A stretch of 64,000 nt of DNA from VAXT01 sp963728535 (lineage in GTDB: Bacteria; Actinomycetota; Thermoleophilia; Gaiellales; Gaiellaceae). The translations under genes were made by a program, and so were the position numbers. The stretch spans positions 868,001 through 932,000 of the forward strand of contig CAVSKK010000001.1 of NCBI GenBank assembly GCA_963728535.1. Direction: 5' to 3'. The notes below the pieces were generated by a model. The model ran no database searches. It was not told the origin of the DNA and saw only the letters and a program-made list of their open reading frames with translations. Of this stretch, positions 48,434 to 57,165 are shown in pieces (positions within the stretch are counted from its first letter, which is position 1; the number at the start of each line of letters is the position of its first letter).

Positions 48434-48437
48434 CTCT

Positions 48438-48671
48438 CTAGGGGATCGCGAAGGCGGACTTTGAGCGCGATTCGCCCACCGCCAGCGCCTCTCTGGAACG
48501 TTCGATCGCCTGCATAGCGCTCGCCGGCACGGCCGGATCCTCGCGGACCCAGTCCTCCGCGTCCGAGAGCAGTGAGCGCACTGCCTCGAGCACAACTCCC
48601 GCCGGGGCGTCCTCGCGCCGCAGGCCGTCGATCCGCTCGAGCCCTTCCAGAATTGCGCGTTCAGGCTCCAT
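48438..48671 (-). CDS. Small acidic helical protein
   Basis: A 77-residue protein, MEPERAILEGLERIDGLRRE followed by LEAVRSLLSDAEDWVRED and QAIERSREALAVGE, predicted as a helical bundle or hairpin. No family known to me. Support comes from a TACCGT box seven bases before the ATG and from its own reading frame being the only one without stop across the area. It sits upstream of parA on the same strand with a 108-base gap containing a hairpin. Confidence 0.6.
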   Translation of the reverse strand: MEPERAILEGLERIDGLRREDAPAGVVLEAVRSLLSDAEDWVREDPAVPASAMQAIERSREALAVGESRSKSAFAIP

Positions 48672-48678
48672 GGCTTCC

Positions 48679-48684
48679 ACGGTA
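48679..48684 (-). promoter_or_regulatory. -10 box, leaderless promoter of the 77-residue gene
   Basis: TACCGT on the minus strand, seven bases before the ATG at 48671. Confidence 0.5.
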
Positions 48685-48720
48685 ACCGCGGGGCGTTGCC
48701 GCAAATGTGCCAGGTCTGAA

Positions 48721-49962
48721 TCAGCTTGCCACCGCGTGGGCGATACGGCCCGCCGGCCGAGCGCGAACGCCGAGGAGCGACTCGTCGAGCTCGGCAACGA
48801 GCTTGGCACGGTCGCCGCGGCTGAGCGTCTCGACGAGGACACGCCGCACGAGATCGGCGGCCGCGTCGTCGGCAACGCCGTCCGGAAGGCGACGCAGGCC
48901 GGCGAGGCAGGTCGCCCGCTCCCGCCCGTTCTCCCCAAGGAGCACCGCCGCTCGGAGCGCCGCCGCCCACGATCCGTCGCCGGCGCCGAGAAGCGCGTCG
49001 AGCGCCGACCGCAGCTGTTCCGCCCGGAAGGGCGCGTCCTGGAAGAGGGAGAGCTCCCAGCGGTCGAGCGCCTCGCCCAGCTCGCGGTCGTCCTCGGCCA
49101 AAGCGAGGCGTTCGCGTAGGAGCTTCGCGACCCCGCCGCGAAAGACGTCGAGCCGGATCGGCTCTCCGGGCGGCGGCGCCGCGGCGATCGGGAGCATGGG
49201 ACGCACGCCGAAGGGGCGCCAATCGAGCCGCTCGAAGAGGACCGGGCCGACCGCAATTGGCCCTGCGGTCGCGAGCCGCAGAGCGGTGACTGCGTCAGCG
49301 ATCTCACCGGGCGCGTCTGGTGGCTCCGCGTCGGCAGACGGCAGCGAGCGCTCGAGCTCGAGCACACACATCCGGTCGGTCTCCCGGCCGAAGCTGTCCG
49401 GGACGAGCCGGGCGGCGTCTGGCCAATGCGCTCCGAGCTCGCCCTCGGCGGCGTGGCGCACACGCAACCCGACTCCCAGCTCGACGATTCCGCCCGCTTC
49501 GAGGCCGACGAGGGGAGCGACGGCTGCATACGCCCGCACCTCGCCGAACAGGGATTGCTCGAGGGTCCCGTACGCACGATCGAAAGACTCGTCGTCCCAG
49601 TCGAAGCCGCCGCATGCCTGGGCAACGTCGCCGACGAGGGGCAGGAGCACGGTCCGGAAGAGCGCATGCTCCGCGCGTGCGCCTGCGTGAGCGCGGGCGT
49701 AGATGGCCGCCGCCGGCTCCCGCCCCAGCGCTTCGAGGGCGATCGCCGTGTCGTCGAGCGCCAGGAGTCGCCCGCCGCGCGCGTCGACGAACGCGCGGAC
49801 GAGAGGCCTGTACTCGTAGAGCGTCGGCCGGTCTCGCGCGCCGTGCTCCTCGAACACGAACTGGATGTCGGCTCCGTCGGCGAGCTCGCGGCCGAAGAAC
49901 GCGAATGAGCCCAGGCAGAAGCTGCGCAGGGCCGAGTGGAGATGTGGGGCGCGCAGCGTCAC
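48721..49962 (-). CDS. Uncharacterised 413-residue cytoplasmic protein
   Basis: No recognised family. The N-terminal 90 residues (LRSFCLGSFAFFGRELADGA, RLLALDDTAIALEALGREPA) are compact and mixed alpha/beta; the C-terminal half is mainly helical and acidic with many Leu/Ala/Glu residues. No signal peptide, membrane helix, P-loop or metal cluster is visible. GTG start; 49 bases before the 77-residue gene on the same strand. The conserved-looking core suggests a real protein, possibly clade-specific. Confidence 0.6.
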   Translation of the reverse strand: MTLRAPHLHSALRSFCLGSFAFFGRELADGADIQFVFEEHGARDRPTLYEYRPLVRAFVDARGGRLLALDDTAIALEALGREPAAAIYARAHAGARAEHALFRTVLLPLVGDVAQACGGFDWDDESFDRAYGTLEQSLFGEVRAYAAVAPLVGLEAGGIVELGVGLRVRHAAEGELGAHWPDAARLVPDSFGRETDRMCVLELERSLPSADAEPPDAPGEIADAVTALRLATAGPIAVGPVLFERLDWRPFGVRPMLPIAAAPPPGEPIRLDVFRGGVAKLLRERLALAEDDRELGEALDRWELSLFQDAPFRAEQLRSALDALLGAGDGSWAAALRAAVLLGENGRERATCLAGLRRLPDGVADDAAADLVRRVLVETLSRGDRAKLVAELDESLLGVRARPAGRIAHAVAS

Positions 49963-50003
49963 GTGGTCCGCTACGCCGCAGGCGCGCCGTCTCCTCTAGG
50001 GGT

Positions 50004-50741
50004 TCAGGTTTGACACTCGGGGCACCAGTAGGCGATGCGGTTGGCGTCGCCCTGCCCTCGGGACTTGACTGCCGTCCCGCAGCGCGGGCAAGGGCGCCCG
50101 ACCTGCCGGTAGACCGAGCGCTTTCTGAGACCCGAGTCGAGCGAGCGGCGCATCAGTTGCGCGGCCTCGGTCAACGTTGCGCAGAGCTCCTCCTCCGAGA
50201 GGTCATCGAGCTTCCTCCACGGAGAGATCTGTGCGCGCCAGAGCGCCTCCGCCCGCCAGAGGTTGCCGATGCCCGCGACGAGACGCTGGTCGAGGAGCGC
50301 TTCGCCGATCGCGGAGCGCTGGTCTGCTCCGCGCAGCTTCACGAGCATGCCGTCGAGGTCGGGCGGGTCGGCGAGGATGTCCGGCCCGAGAGTGCGTACG
50401 TGGCTCTCGTCCAGCTCGAGGACCGGGCCGTTCCACAACACCGCCTCGTCCTTCGCTCCGCGCAGCACGAGCCACGGGGTGCCCTTGCGTCCACCGTCGT
50501 TTCGCTGCACGAGCTGCCAGCGCCCGGTCATGCGGAGATGGCTGCGCAGGACGAGCCCGCCCTCGAAGCGGAGGAGGAGGTTCTTGCCGACGGCCTCGAC
50601 GCGGAGAAGCCGTTTCCCGTCGAGGCGCTCCGCCACCCGGGTCACCCGCGCGCGAGGGTGCGGCGTCACCACCTCGAGCCGCTGGCCGACAAGGGGTTGG
50701 AGGCTGCGGGCCGCTCGGTGGAGCGCGTCGCCTTCGGGCAT
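50004..50741 (-). CDS. Fpg/Nei family DNA glycosylase
   Basis: A 245-residue repair enzyme. It starts MPEGD, giving the catalytic Pro2 and Glu3 after Met removal; helix-two-turn-helix LLDQRLVAGIGNLWRAEALW and a C-terminal zinc finger CPRC...CPEC follow. The layout fits the Nei2 (endonuclease VIII-like) branch that removes oxidised pyrimidines. In mycobacteria nei2 and lhr are neighbours; here Lhr lies about 1 kb away on the same strand. The start has a TACGCT box six bases upstream that overlaps the ATG of the divergent membrane gene. Confidence 0.9.
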   Translation of the reverse strand: MPEGDALHRAARSLQPLVGQRLEVVTPHPRARVTRVAERLDGKRLLRVEAVGKNLLLRFEGGLVLRSHLRMTGRWQLVQRNDGGRKGTPWLVLRGAKDEAVLWNGPVLELDESHVRTLGPDILADPPDLDGMLVKLRGADQRSAIGEALLDQRLVAGIGNLWRAEALWRAQISPWRKLDDLSEEELCATLTEAAQLMRRSLDSGLRKRSVYRQVGRPCPRCGTAVKSRGQGDANRIAYWCPECQT

Positions 50742-50747
50742 GCTGCA

Positions 50748-50753
50748 AGCGTA
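50748..50753 (-). promoter_or_regulatory. -10 box, leaderless promoter of the Nei gene
   Basis: TACGCT on the minus strand, six bases before the ATG at 50741; its outer base is the A of the ATG of the divergent gene. Confidence 0.55.
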
Positions 50754-51178
50754 TGCATCTGCGCTGGAAGAGGGCAGGAGCCGGGGCCGCGGCGGCGATT
50801 GTCTGGGGATTGCTCGAGCCGATCGACCAGCGGCTCTTCCGCTGGGACTACTCGGACGTTGCGGTTCTCGGAAAAGCGTTTACGCGCGGTCCGGCCTGGC
50901 GACCGCTCGGGTTTGGGCTCCACGCGCTGAACGGCGCGGTCTTCGGGGTCGCCTACCACGAGCTCGCACGCCGGGTGTCGCGGGATCCCCGCCGACTTGC
51001 TCTTGAGCTAGCGCTGCTCGAGCACCTGGCGCTGTTTCCCACGGGCTACTTCGTGGATCGCTTCCACCCTGCCCGCGGCGAACCGGGGGTTGCCAGGATG
51101 CTCAGCGTCCCAGCGTTCGGGCAGGCCACGGTTCGGCACGCTCTGTTCGGCAAGCTCCTCGGGGCTTTGGCCAACTGA
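50753..51178 (+). CDS. Integral membrane protein, about 141 residues
   Basis: A hydrophobic protein with about three or four membrane segments (AAAAIVWGLLEPIDQRLF, GFGLHALNGAVFGVAYHELA, LELALLEHLALFPTGYFVDR). The sequence contains several His and Arg residues that might bind a ligand. No family recognised. It has no visible -10 of its own, since its start is 11 bases from the divergent Nei start. The last base of its TGA is the first base of the ATG of the next gene (TGATG). Confidence 0.65.
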   Translation: MHLRWKRAGAGAAAAIVWGLLEPIDQRLFRWDYSDVAVLGKAFTRGPAWRPLGFGLHALNGAVFGVAYHELARRVSRDPRRLALELALLEHLALFPTGYFVDRFHPARGEPGVARMLSVPAFGQATVRHALFGKLLGALAN

Positions 51179-51546
51179 TGGGCGTTGTTGCGATCGTCTA
51201 CGTCGGGGACGTCGCTGCCTCACTCGCCTTTTACGAACGCGTCCTCGAGGTCGAGCGGGATCACCTCGACGAAGATGGGTCGTACGGAGAGTTGAAGTCG
51301 GGCATCGGGTTCGCCGCGAACTGGCACGCTGAGCGCCACCTCGACCTACCGTTCCGGCGGGCCGAGCGCGACGGGATTCCCCTTGGCTTCGAGCTCGACT
51401 TTGCGGTCGACGACGTGGATGCCGTGTTCCGCCGTGCGTGCGAAGCCGGCGCGGTTCCGGTTTGGGAGCCTCAGGACAAACCCTGGGGCCGTGCGGCGAT
51501 GTTCCGCGACGCCGATGGCGTGCTCGTTCACGTCAATCGCGCCTAG
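51178..51546 (+). CDS. VOC family (glyoxalase-like) protein
   Basis: A 122-residue vicinal-oxygen-chelate protein with two beta-alpha-beta-beta-beta modules (AIVYVGDVAASLAFYERVLEV, GFELDFAVDDVDAVFRRACE, GRAAMFRDADGVLVHV). Metal ligands are partial (no His at the usual first position), so it may be a bleomycin-resistance-like binding protein. Overlaps the upstream gene by one base (TGATG). Confidence 0.8.
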   Translation: MGVVAIVYVGDVAASLAFYERVLEVERDHLDEDGSYGELKSGIGFAANWHAERHLDLPFRRAERDGIPLGFELDFAVDDVDAVFRRACEAGAVPVWEPQDKPWGRAAMFRDADGVLVHVNRA

Positions 51547-51578
51547 CGTCCATGCCCTGTGGAGCGCCGTCCGAAGCC

Positions 51579-51594
51579 CCCCACCCGGGTGGGG
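51579..51594. terminator. CCCCACCC/GGGTGGGG hairpin between convergent genes
   Basis: Perfect 16-base palindrome 32 bases after the VOC stop, in the gap facing the end of the Lhr gene. Downstream sequence lacks a T run. Confidence 0.4.
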
Positions 51595-51684
51595 AGACGG
51601 TCCACCCTCCACCCGCGACGAGCGTAACCGGGAATCCGTGACGGCACTGCGCCGGGTTCGCAATGATTTAGCACCTGGACGGAC

Positions 51685-54600
51685 TTAGGGCCGTAGGACT
51701 GCCCGGCGCGGGCCCGCCAGGAAGCCTGCCTCGAGCAGCAGCGGCATCAGGTCCGTCTCCCCCACCGGCTCGCCGTCGAAGCGCTCGACCGCGAGGCGCT
51801 TGCCGCCGCTTGTCTTCACTCGCTCGACGAGCGCGGCCAGGGCCGGTCGCAGCCAGTCCTCGTCGGGCTCGCGGAGCGAGACGATCGAGCGGCCGCCGCG
51901 CTCGACGAAGAGGGCCGGCTCGCCGCCGAGCAGGACGACCTGTGCGCCCGCAACTCGTGCCGCCCGTCCACCCGCGCGCTTAGGCCAAGGCAGCGCGGCG
52001 CCGTAGGGCTGAGCCGGATCCGCGGCGGCGATCACCAGCGGCTCGGCCTCCTCGCCCTCCCTCGGTCTCAGCTCGCGCAGCCGCTCCACCGCTCCGCCGA
52101 GCGCGAACTGGGCACCACCTAGCCCTTCGACGAAGTAGCCGCGCCGACACAGCCCGAGGGTCTCGAGCGCCTTCAGCTCGCCGTAGACCGCGCTGTACCC
52201 GCCCACGATCCCCTCGGCGCGCACCCCATCGCGCACCACGATTCCCTGCCGCTCGAGCAAGAGCTCGGCAAGCGCACGTCGGTCAGGGACATGTGCGGTG
52301 CCTGGCGCCGGACTGGTCTGGAACAGACGGTCGGCGAGCGACCAGCGGCCTTGCGTGGCGGTGATTCCGGTCGAGCGGCGCCGGGAGAAGCGCCTCGGCC
52401 GGCGCTCTGGTCTCGCGGCGCCGTAACGCCGGCCCGCACGCAGGGGAGTCCACGCGTCGTTCGTCACCTCGCCCGCCCAGACCAGATCCCAGAGCGCAGG
52501 AAGCGCCTGCTCCGCCTCGAGCTCGGCCGCGGCGAGCAGGTCGAACCAGAACTCCGCCCCGCGCCCGAGCACCTCGCGAATCCGGTCGTGCACGTCTCCT
52601 TCCGGTCGCTCGGCGCCGGCGGGCCGGCCCAGAGCCGGCGCGTCCTCGCGGAAGTAGACGGCAACGCGGTCGAGACCTGCGCCGATCCAGACGAGCTCGC
52701 CGCTGGCACACAGCTGGTCAAGCCAGGCGGGCTGATAGTTCGGGACGCGCCGCGGCAGCGCCTCGGACTCCCAGAGCGACACGGGAAGCGCGAGCCCCTG
52801 GAGCGGGACGAGCGCCTCGCGAAGCGTCGCGCGCCGATCGATCCCGTGCCAGCTCGGCAGGAAGCGGCCCAGCGTCGCCTGCTCGGCCGGCTCCACCTCC
52901 TTGCGCAAGGCCGCCAGTGAAGCTCGGCGCAGGCGCCGCAGGACGTCTGCCTCGCACCACTCTCGTTGCGTGCCGCCCGGGCGAAGCTCACCGCGGACGA
53001 TTCGCTCCTCCCGCTCGAGCTCTCGCAACACGGGCTCGACATCGATACCGAAATGGTCGTTCGCCTCGGCCGTCGTGAACGGCCCCCGCCCTTTGGCGAA
53101 GCGGGCGACAAGGCTCTGGAGCGCGTCCGGCCCACCTTCGAGGAACGTCTCAGGCAGCCCGCCGGGAGGCATGGCGCCAAGCGCATCCCGGTACCGGCCG
53201 GCGTCCTCCGCGGCGACGAGTCGCTCCTCACCCGCGATCCGCAGCGTGATCGCACGGCGCTCGTCGAGCAGCGGCCCCGCGAACGCAGGATCGAACTGGC
53301 CGGGCCGCAGGTCTCCACGGAGGCGCAGGACGTCGTGCAGCTCGTCCGGGTTGCGGGGCTCGCCGCGGAGCTGCGCCTCGACCGCCTCGAGCGCGCCGGG
53401 ATCGATCAGTTCGCGCAGCTCCTCCTGTCCGAGGAGCTCCTTGAGCAGGTCGCGGTCGAGGGACAGCGCCTGGGCACGCCGCTCCGCCGGCGGCGTGTCG
53501 TCCTCGTACATGTAGTTCGCGACGTAGTCGAAGAGCAAGGACGTGGAGTAGGGCGACGCGGTCGCGGTCTCGACGTCGACAAGATCGAGCTGCCGCGTCT
53601 TCAGGCCCGTCAGCAACCGTTTGAGGGCCGGCAGGTCGAACACGTCCTGGAGGCACTCGCGATACGTCTCGAGAATGATGGGAAACGAGCCGTACTTGCG
53701 CGCGACCTGGAGCAGACCCTGAGCCTTGAGCCGCTGCTGCCAGAGCGGCGTTCGCTCGCCCGGACGCCGCCGCGGGATCAGGAGCGCACGGCCCGCGTTC
53801 TCGCGGAAGCGCGAGCCGAAGAGGGCGCTGCCGCCGAGCTCGGCCATCACGAGCTCCTCGATCTCAGCCGGGTCGATGATCAGCTCGTCGATCGGCGGAG
53901 TCGCGTCGGCGTCAGGGAGGTGGAGTGCGATCCCGTCGTCGGACCACAGCGACTGCACCTCGAGGCCGAGCGCATCCCGCAGCCGCGCTCCGATCGCCAT
54001 CGACCACGGCGCGTGCACGCGGGCGCCGAACGGCGTCAGGATGCAGACGCGCCAGTCCCCGATCTCGTCGCGGAAGCGCTCGACGACGACGGTCCGATCC
54101 GACGGCACCGCACCGGTCGCGGCCTGCTGGTCGCTGAGGAAGGTCATGAGGTTCTGCGCCGCCTGCTCGTCCAGCGAGTGGTCTTCGGTCAGCCGCGCGA
54201 TCGCCTTCGCCTCCGGCAACGCCGCCAACTCGCGGGAGGCTTTGCCGATCGCCTCGCCGAGCTCGTACGGCCTGCCCGGCCCTTCTCCCTTCCAGAACGG
54301 AATCGCCCCCGGGACCCCCGGAGCCGGCGAGACCAGCACCCGGTCGCGGGTGATCTCCTCGATCCGCCACGTGGAGGCGCCGAGCATGAACGTCTGGCCC
54401 GCGCGTGCCTCGTAGACCATCTCCTCGTCGAGCTCACCGACCCGACCGCCGCCGTCAACGAGATGGACGCCGTAAAGACCGCGGTCGGGGATCGTGCCCG
54501 CATTCGTGACCGCGAGCTGGCGGGCTCCGCCGCGGCCTCGGATCACGCCTGCGGTGCGGTCCCAGACGATTCGGGGCCGAAGCTCGGCGAACTCGTCCGA

Positions 54601-55968
54601 CGGGTAGCGGCCGGCGAGCATGTCGAGGACGTTCTCGAGCTGGACGCGCGAGAGGTCGGCGAAGTTGTACGCGCCGCGAACGAGATCGTGCAGCTCGTCG
54701 ACCGTGATCTCCTCGTCGGCGCAGACGGCCACGATCTGCTGGGCGAGGACGTCGAGCGGGTTCCGCGGGATAACGGTCTCCTCGATCGCGCCTGCGCGCA
54801 TGCGCTCGGCGACGACGGCCGACTCGAGCAGGTCGGCGCGGAACTTCGGGAAGATCCGTCCACGGGAGACGGCACCGAGCTCGTGGCCCGCGCGGCCGAC
54901 CCGCTGGAGCCCGCGCGCGACCGACTTCGGTGACTCGACCTGGATCACGAGGTCGACGGCGCCCATGTCGATGCCGAGCTCGAGCGATGACGTGGCAACG
55001 AGACACGGGATCTCGCCCATCTTGAGGAGCTCCTCGACCTCGAGCCGCTGTTCGCGCGCGAGCGACCCGTGGTGAGCGCGTGCTATCTCCCGACGGGGAG
55101 CGCCCTCCTCGACGTGCTCGTTGGCCAGCTCGTTCATGCGCAGCGCCAGCCGCTCGGCGAGGCGGCGGTTGTTGACGAAGACGATCGTCGAGCGGTGCTC
55201 CTCAACGAGCTTCAGGATCTCGGGGTAGATCGACGGCCAGATCGAGTTCGACTCGCCCGGCTCGCGCATGTCCTCGAGCGGGACGACGACCTTCAGGTCG
55301 AGCTCCTTCGCGCGCCCTGCGTCCACGAGCTCGATCGGCCGTCCGCCGGAGACGAACCGTCCGATCTCCTCCATCGGCCGCTGCGTGGCGGACAACCCAA
55401 TCCTTTGGACCTGTCCCGGGACCTGGTCCCGGGACATGGCTAGGCGGGTCAGTCGTTCAACTGAGAGCGCAAGGTGAGCTCCCCGCTTCGTCCCGGCCAC
55501 GGCGTGCACCTCGTCGAGGATCAATGTCTCGACGCTCTTCAGCATCTCGCGCCCGCGCGAGGTCAGCAGCAGGTACAGGGATTCCGGCGTCGTGATCAGG
55601 ATGTCCGGGTGCTCTCGCAGCATCGCCGCGCGGTCGCGCTGCGACGTGTCTCCGGTGCGGACGGCCACGCGGAGCTTCGAATCGAGCCCGGCCAACGGCC
55701 CGCGCAGGTTCCGTTCGATGTCGTAGTTCAGAGCTTTCAGCGGCGAGACGTAGAGGAGCCGGAGCCCCTCGCCAGGCTGCGCGGTGAGCTTGTCGATCCC
55801 GTAGAGGAAGGACGCCAGCGTCTTCCCGGAGCCGGTGGGAGCCTGGATGAGCGTGTCTTTCCCGCTCGCGATCGCCGGCCACCCCAGCTCCTGCGCGGGG
55901 GTCGCTCCTGCGAAGGCCCCTTCGAACCAGGCTCGCGTTTTTGGTGAGAAGACGTCGAGCGCGCTCAC
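51685..55968 (-). CDS. lhr: Lhr-like ATP-dependent DNA helicase
   Basis: A 1427-residue superfamily 2 helicase. The N-terminal motor (about 1-860) has P-loop QAPTGSGKT (42-50), DEVH box ILDEVHAV (150-157), motif III SATQRP and motif VI QRVGRAGH. The long C-terminal half contains winged-helix domains and a tetrameric-type region typical of Lhr-Core plus CTD. It unwinds RNA-DNA hybrids and 3'-tailed DNA and acts in mutation avoidance in mycobacteria. GTG start with a TAGGCT box six bases upstream. Its neighbours (Nei, HIT-like, HhH-GPD, NUDIX) are also nucleic acid maintenance genes. Confidence 0.93.
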   Translation of the reverse strand: MSALDVFSPKTRAWFEGAFAGATPAQELGWPAIASGKDTLIQAPTGSGKTLASFLYGIDKLTAQPGEGLRLLYVSPLKALNYDIERNLRGPLAGLDSKLRVAVRTGDTSQRDRAAMLREHPDILITTPESLYLLLTSRGREMLKSVETLILDEVHAVAGTKRGAHLALSVERLTRLAMSRDQVPGQVQRIGLSATQRPMEEIGRFVSGGRPIELVDAGRAKELDLKVVVPLEDMREPGESNSIWPSIYPEILKLVEEHRSTIVFVNNRRLAERLALRMNELANEHVEEGAPRREIARAHHGSLAREQRLEVEELLKMGEIPCLVATSSLELGIDMGAVDLVIQVESPKSVARGLQRVGRAGHELGAVSRGRIFPKFRADLLESAVVAERMRAGAIEETVIPRNPLDVLAQQIVAVCADEEITVDELHDLVRGAYNFADLSRVQLENVLDMLAGRYPSDEFAELRPRIVWDRTAGVIRGRGGARQLAVTNAGTIPDRGLYGVHLVDGGGRVGELDEEMVYEARAGQTFMLGASTWRIEEITRDRVLVSPAPGVPGAIPFWKGEGPGRPYELGEAIGKASRELAALPEAKAIARLTEDHSLDEQAAQNLMTFLSDQQAATGAVPSDRTVVVERFRDEIGDWRVCILTPFGARVHAPWSMAIGARLRDALGLEVQSLWSDDGIALHLPDADATPPIDELIIDPAEIEELVMAELGGSALFGSRFRENAGRALLIPRRRPGERTPLWQQRLKAQGLLQVARKYGSFPIILETYRECLQDVFDLPALKRLLTGLKTRQLDLVDVETATASPYSTSLLFDYVANYMYEDDTPPAERRAQALSLDRDLLKELLGQEELRELIDPGALEAVEAQLRGEPRNPDELHDVLRLRGDLRPGQFDPAFAGPLLDERRAITLRIAGEERLVAAEDAGRYRDALGAMPPGGLPETFLEGGPDALQSLVARFAKGRGPFTTAEANDHFGIDVEPVLRELEREERIVRGELRPGGTQREWCEADVLRRLRRASLAALRKEVEPAEQATLGRFLPSWHGIDRRATLREALVPLQGLALPVSLWESEALPRRVPNYQPAWLDQLCASGELVWIGAGLDRVAVYFREDAPALGRPAGAERPEGDVHDRIREVLGRGAEFWFDLLAAAELEAEQALPALWDLVWAGEVTNDAWTPLRAGRRYGAARPERRPRRFSRRRSTGITATQGRWSLADRLFQTSPAPGTAHVPDRRALAELLLERQGIVVRDGVRAEGIVGGYSAVYGELKALETLGLCRRGYFVEGLGGAQFALGGAVERLRELRPREGEEAEPLVIAAADPAQPYGAALPWPKRAGGRAARVAGAQVVLLGGEPALFVERGGRSIVSLREPDEDWLRPALAALVERVKTSGGKRLAVERFDGEPVGETDLMPLLLEAGFLAGPRRAVLRP

Positions 55969-55974
55969 GTGTCC

Positions 55975-55980
55975 AGCCTA
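55975..55980 (-). promoter_or_regulatory. -10 box, leaderless promoter of lhr
   Basis: TAGGCT on the minus strand, six bases before the GTG at 55968. Confidence 0.6.
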
Positions 55981-56015
55981 GCCAGCGGGCTCAACTCAGG
56001 GCCACTCCACAGGGT

Positions 56016-56021
56016 TAGCAT
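56016..56021 (+). promoter_or_regulatory. -10 box, leaderless promoter of the HIT-like gene
   Basis: TAGCAT six bases before the ATG at 56028. Confidence 0.55.
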
Positions 56022-56027
56022 CGCACC

Positions 56028-56597
56028 ATGCCGGAGACCCCGGAGGAGTTGTACGCCCGTGCAGCCGACTCTCTGCGCATGCCGCCGGTCTGGGAGTGGG
56101 AGACCTTTCCGTTCGACGGCGAGATGACGCCTCGCGCCCTCCAGCCGCCGGTCGAGCGGGAACAGCCGCGCTACGGCGAGGGTGGCGTTGATTGCCGCCG
56201 CTGCCTGGCCTCGGACGACGAGTACATCTGGACGACGGAGCGTTGGCGGTTGCACGCGCTCCCCGAACCGACCGGTCTCCCCGTCGTCGTCCTTCTGGAA
56301 CCGCGCGAGCACTACGCCGACCCCGGCGACCTCCCCGACGAGCTCGCGGCGGAGCTCGGTGTCCTGCTGGCACGCGTCGAGCGCGCGATCCGCTCGATCG
56401 GCGAGATCGGCCGCGTCCACGTCTGCCGCTGGGGCGATGGAAGCGAGCACCTGCACTGGTGGTTCATGGCCCGCCCGGCGAGAGTTCCACAGCTGATCGG
56501 CAGCTTCGCCGCGATCTGGGACGACATCCTGCCGCCGCTCCCCGAAGACGTCTGGCGCGCAAACCTCGATGCGGTCGTGGCCGCCCTCGAGCGCTAG
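56028..56597 (+). CDS. HIT-like domain protein with Cys pair
   Basis: A 189-residue protein of the HIT superfamily type. The HIT-like core has VVVLLEPREHYADPGDLPDE and a histidine site EHLHWWFMARP, where the usual His-x-His-x-His-x-x is reduced to H-L-H-W-W. A Cys pair CRRC (in VDCRRCLASDD) may bind zinc, as in GalT or aprataxin-like HIT proteins. HIT enzymes hydrolyse nucleotide phosphoramidates or polyphosphates. It begins the plus-strand group that runs through HhH-GPD and NUDIX genes. Confidence 0.75.
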   Translation: MPETPEELYARAADSLRMPPVWEWETFPFDGEMTPRALQPPVEREQPRYGEGGVDCRRCLASDDEYIWTTERWRLHALPEPTGLPVVVLLEPREHYADPGDLPDELAAELGVLLARVERAIRSIGEIGRVHVCRWGDGSEHLHWWFMARPARVPQLIGSFAAIWDDILPPLPEDVWRANLDAVVAALER

Positions 56598-56600
56598 GCT
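56595..56600 (+). promoter_or_regulatory. -10 box, leaderless promoter of the HhH-GPD gene
   Basis: TAGGCT seven bases before the ATG at 56608. Its TAG is the stop codon of the HIT-like gene. Confidence 0.6.
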
Positions 56601-56607
56601 GCCAAGC

Positions 56608-57165
56608 ATGGCAATTGCCGCGCCGGACCGGTTGCACTACACCGACAACGACGACGCGAATCAGCTCATCGCGACAGATCCACTCGCACTCTTGATCGGG
56701 TTCGCGCTGGACCAGCAGGTGCCCGTCCAGACCGCGTTCCTGGGCCCGCAGAAGATCAAGGAGCGTTTGGGCACACTCGAGGTGGCGCGCATGGACCCTG
56801 CCGAGGTCGAGGCGGCGTTCCGCGAGAAGCCGGCTGTCCACCGTTTCCCCGGCTCGATGGCCGCGCGGGTGCAGGAGCTCTGCGCACTCGTCGAGGAGGA
56901 GTACGGAGGCGACGCCTCACGGCTGTGGCGCGAGGCGAGCGATTCCGCGGACCTTCGCAAGCGGATCGAGGCCCTCCCCGGCTTCGGGAACATGAAGGTG
57001 ATCGCGCTCGGCTCGGTGCTCGCGAAGCGATTCGGCGTGCCGGCTGCTGCAGGGCTCGTCCCCTCCCACCCGACGATCGGCGACGTCGACTCGAAGGAAG
57101 CCCTCGACAGCTACCAAGCCGCCAAGCGGGCCCACAAAGCGAAGATGCGGGCGCAACAAAGCTGA
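56608..57165 (+). CDS. HhH-GPD superfamily base excision repair protein-like
   Basis: A 185-residue protein with the helix-hairpin-helix GPD fold used by EndoIII/AlkA: ALDQQVPVQTAFLGPQKIKE near the start, the hairpin IEALPGFGNMKVIALGSVLA, and a basic C-terminus (KRAHKAKMRAQQS). The catalytic Lys/Asp of EndoIII cannot be placed with certainty, and the 4Fe-4S Cys cluster is absent. It matches a small uncharacterised actinobacterial HhH-GPD family. It is preceded by a TAGGCT box seven bases upstream. Confidence 0.8.
   Translation: MAIAAPDRLHYTDNDDANQLIATDPLALLIGFALDQQVPVQTAFLGPQKIKERLGTLEVARMDPAEVEAAFREKPAVHRFPGSMAARVQELCALVEEEYGGDASRLWREASDSADLRKRIEALPGFGNMKVIALGSVLAKRFGVPAAAGLVPSHPTIGDVDSKEALDSYQAAKRAHKAKMRAQQS

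Noticed and set aside
52966..54933. A 655-codon plus-strand frame inside the Lhr gene
   Set aside because: Antisense shadow of a long high-GC helicase gene.
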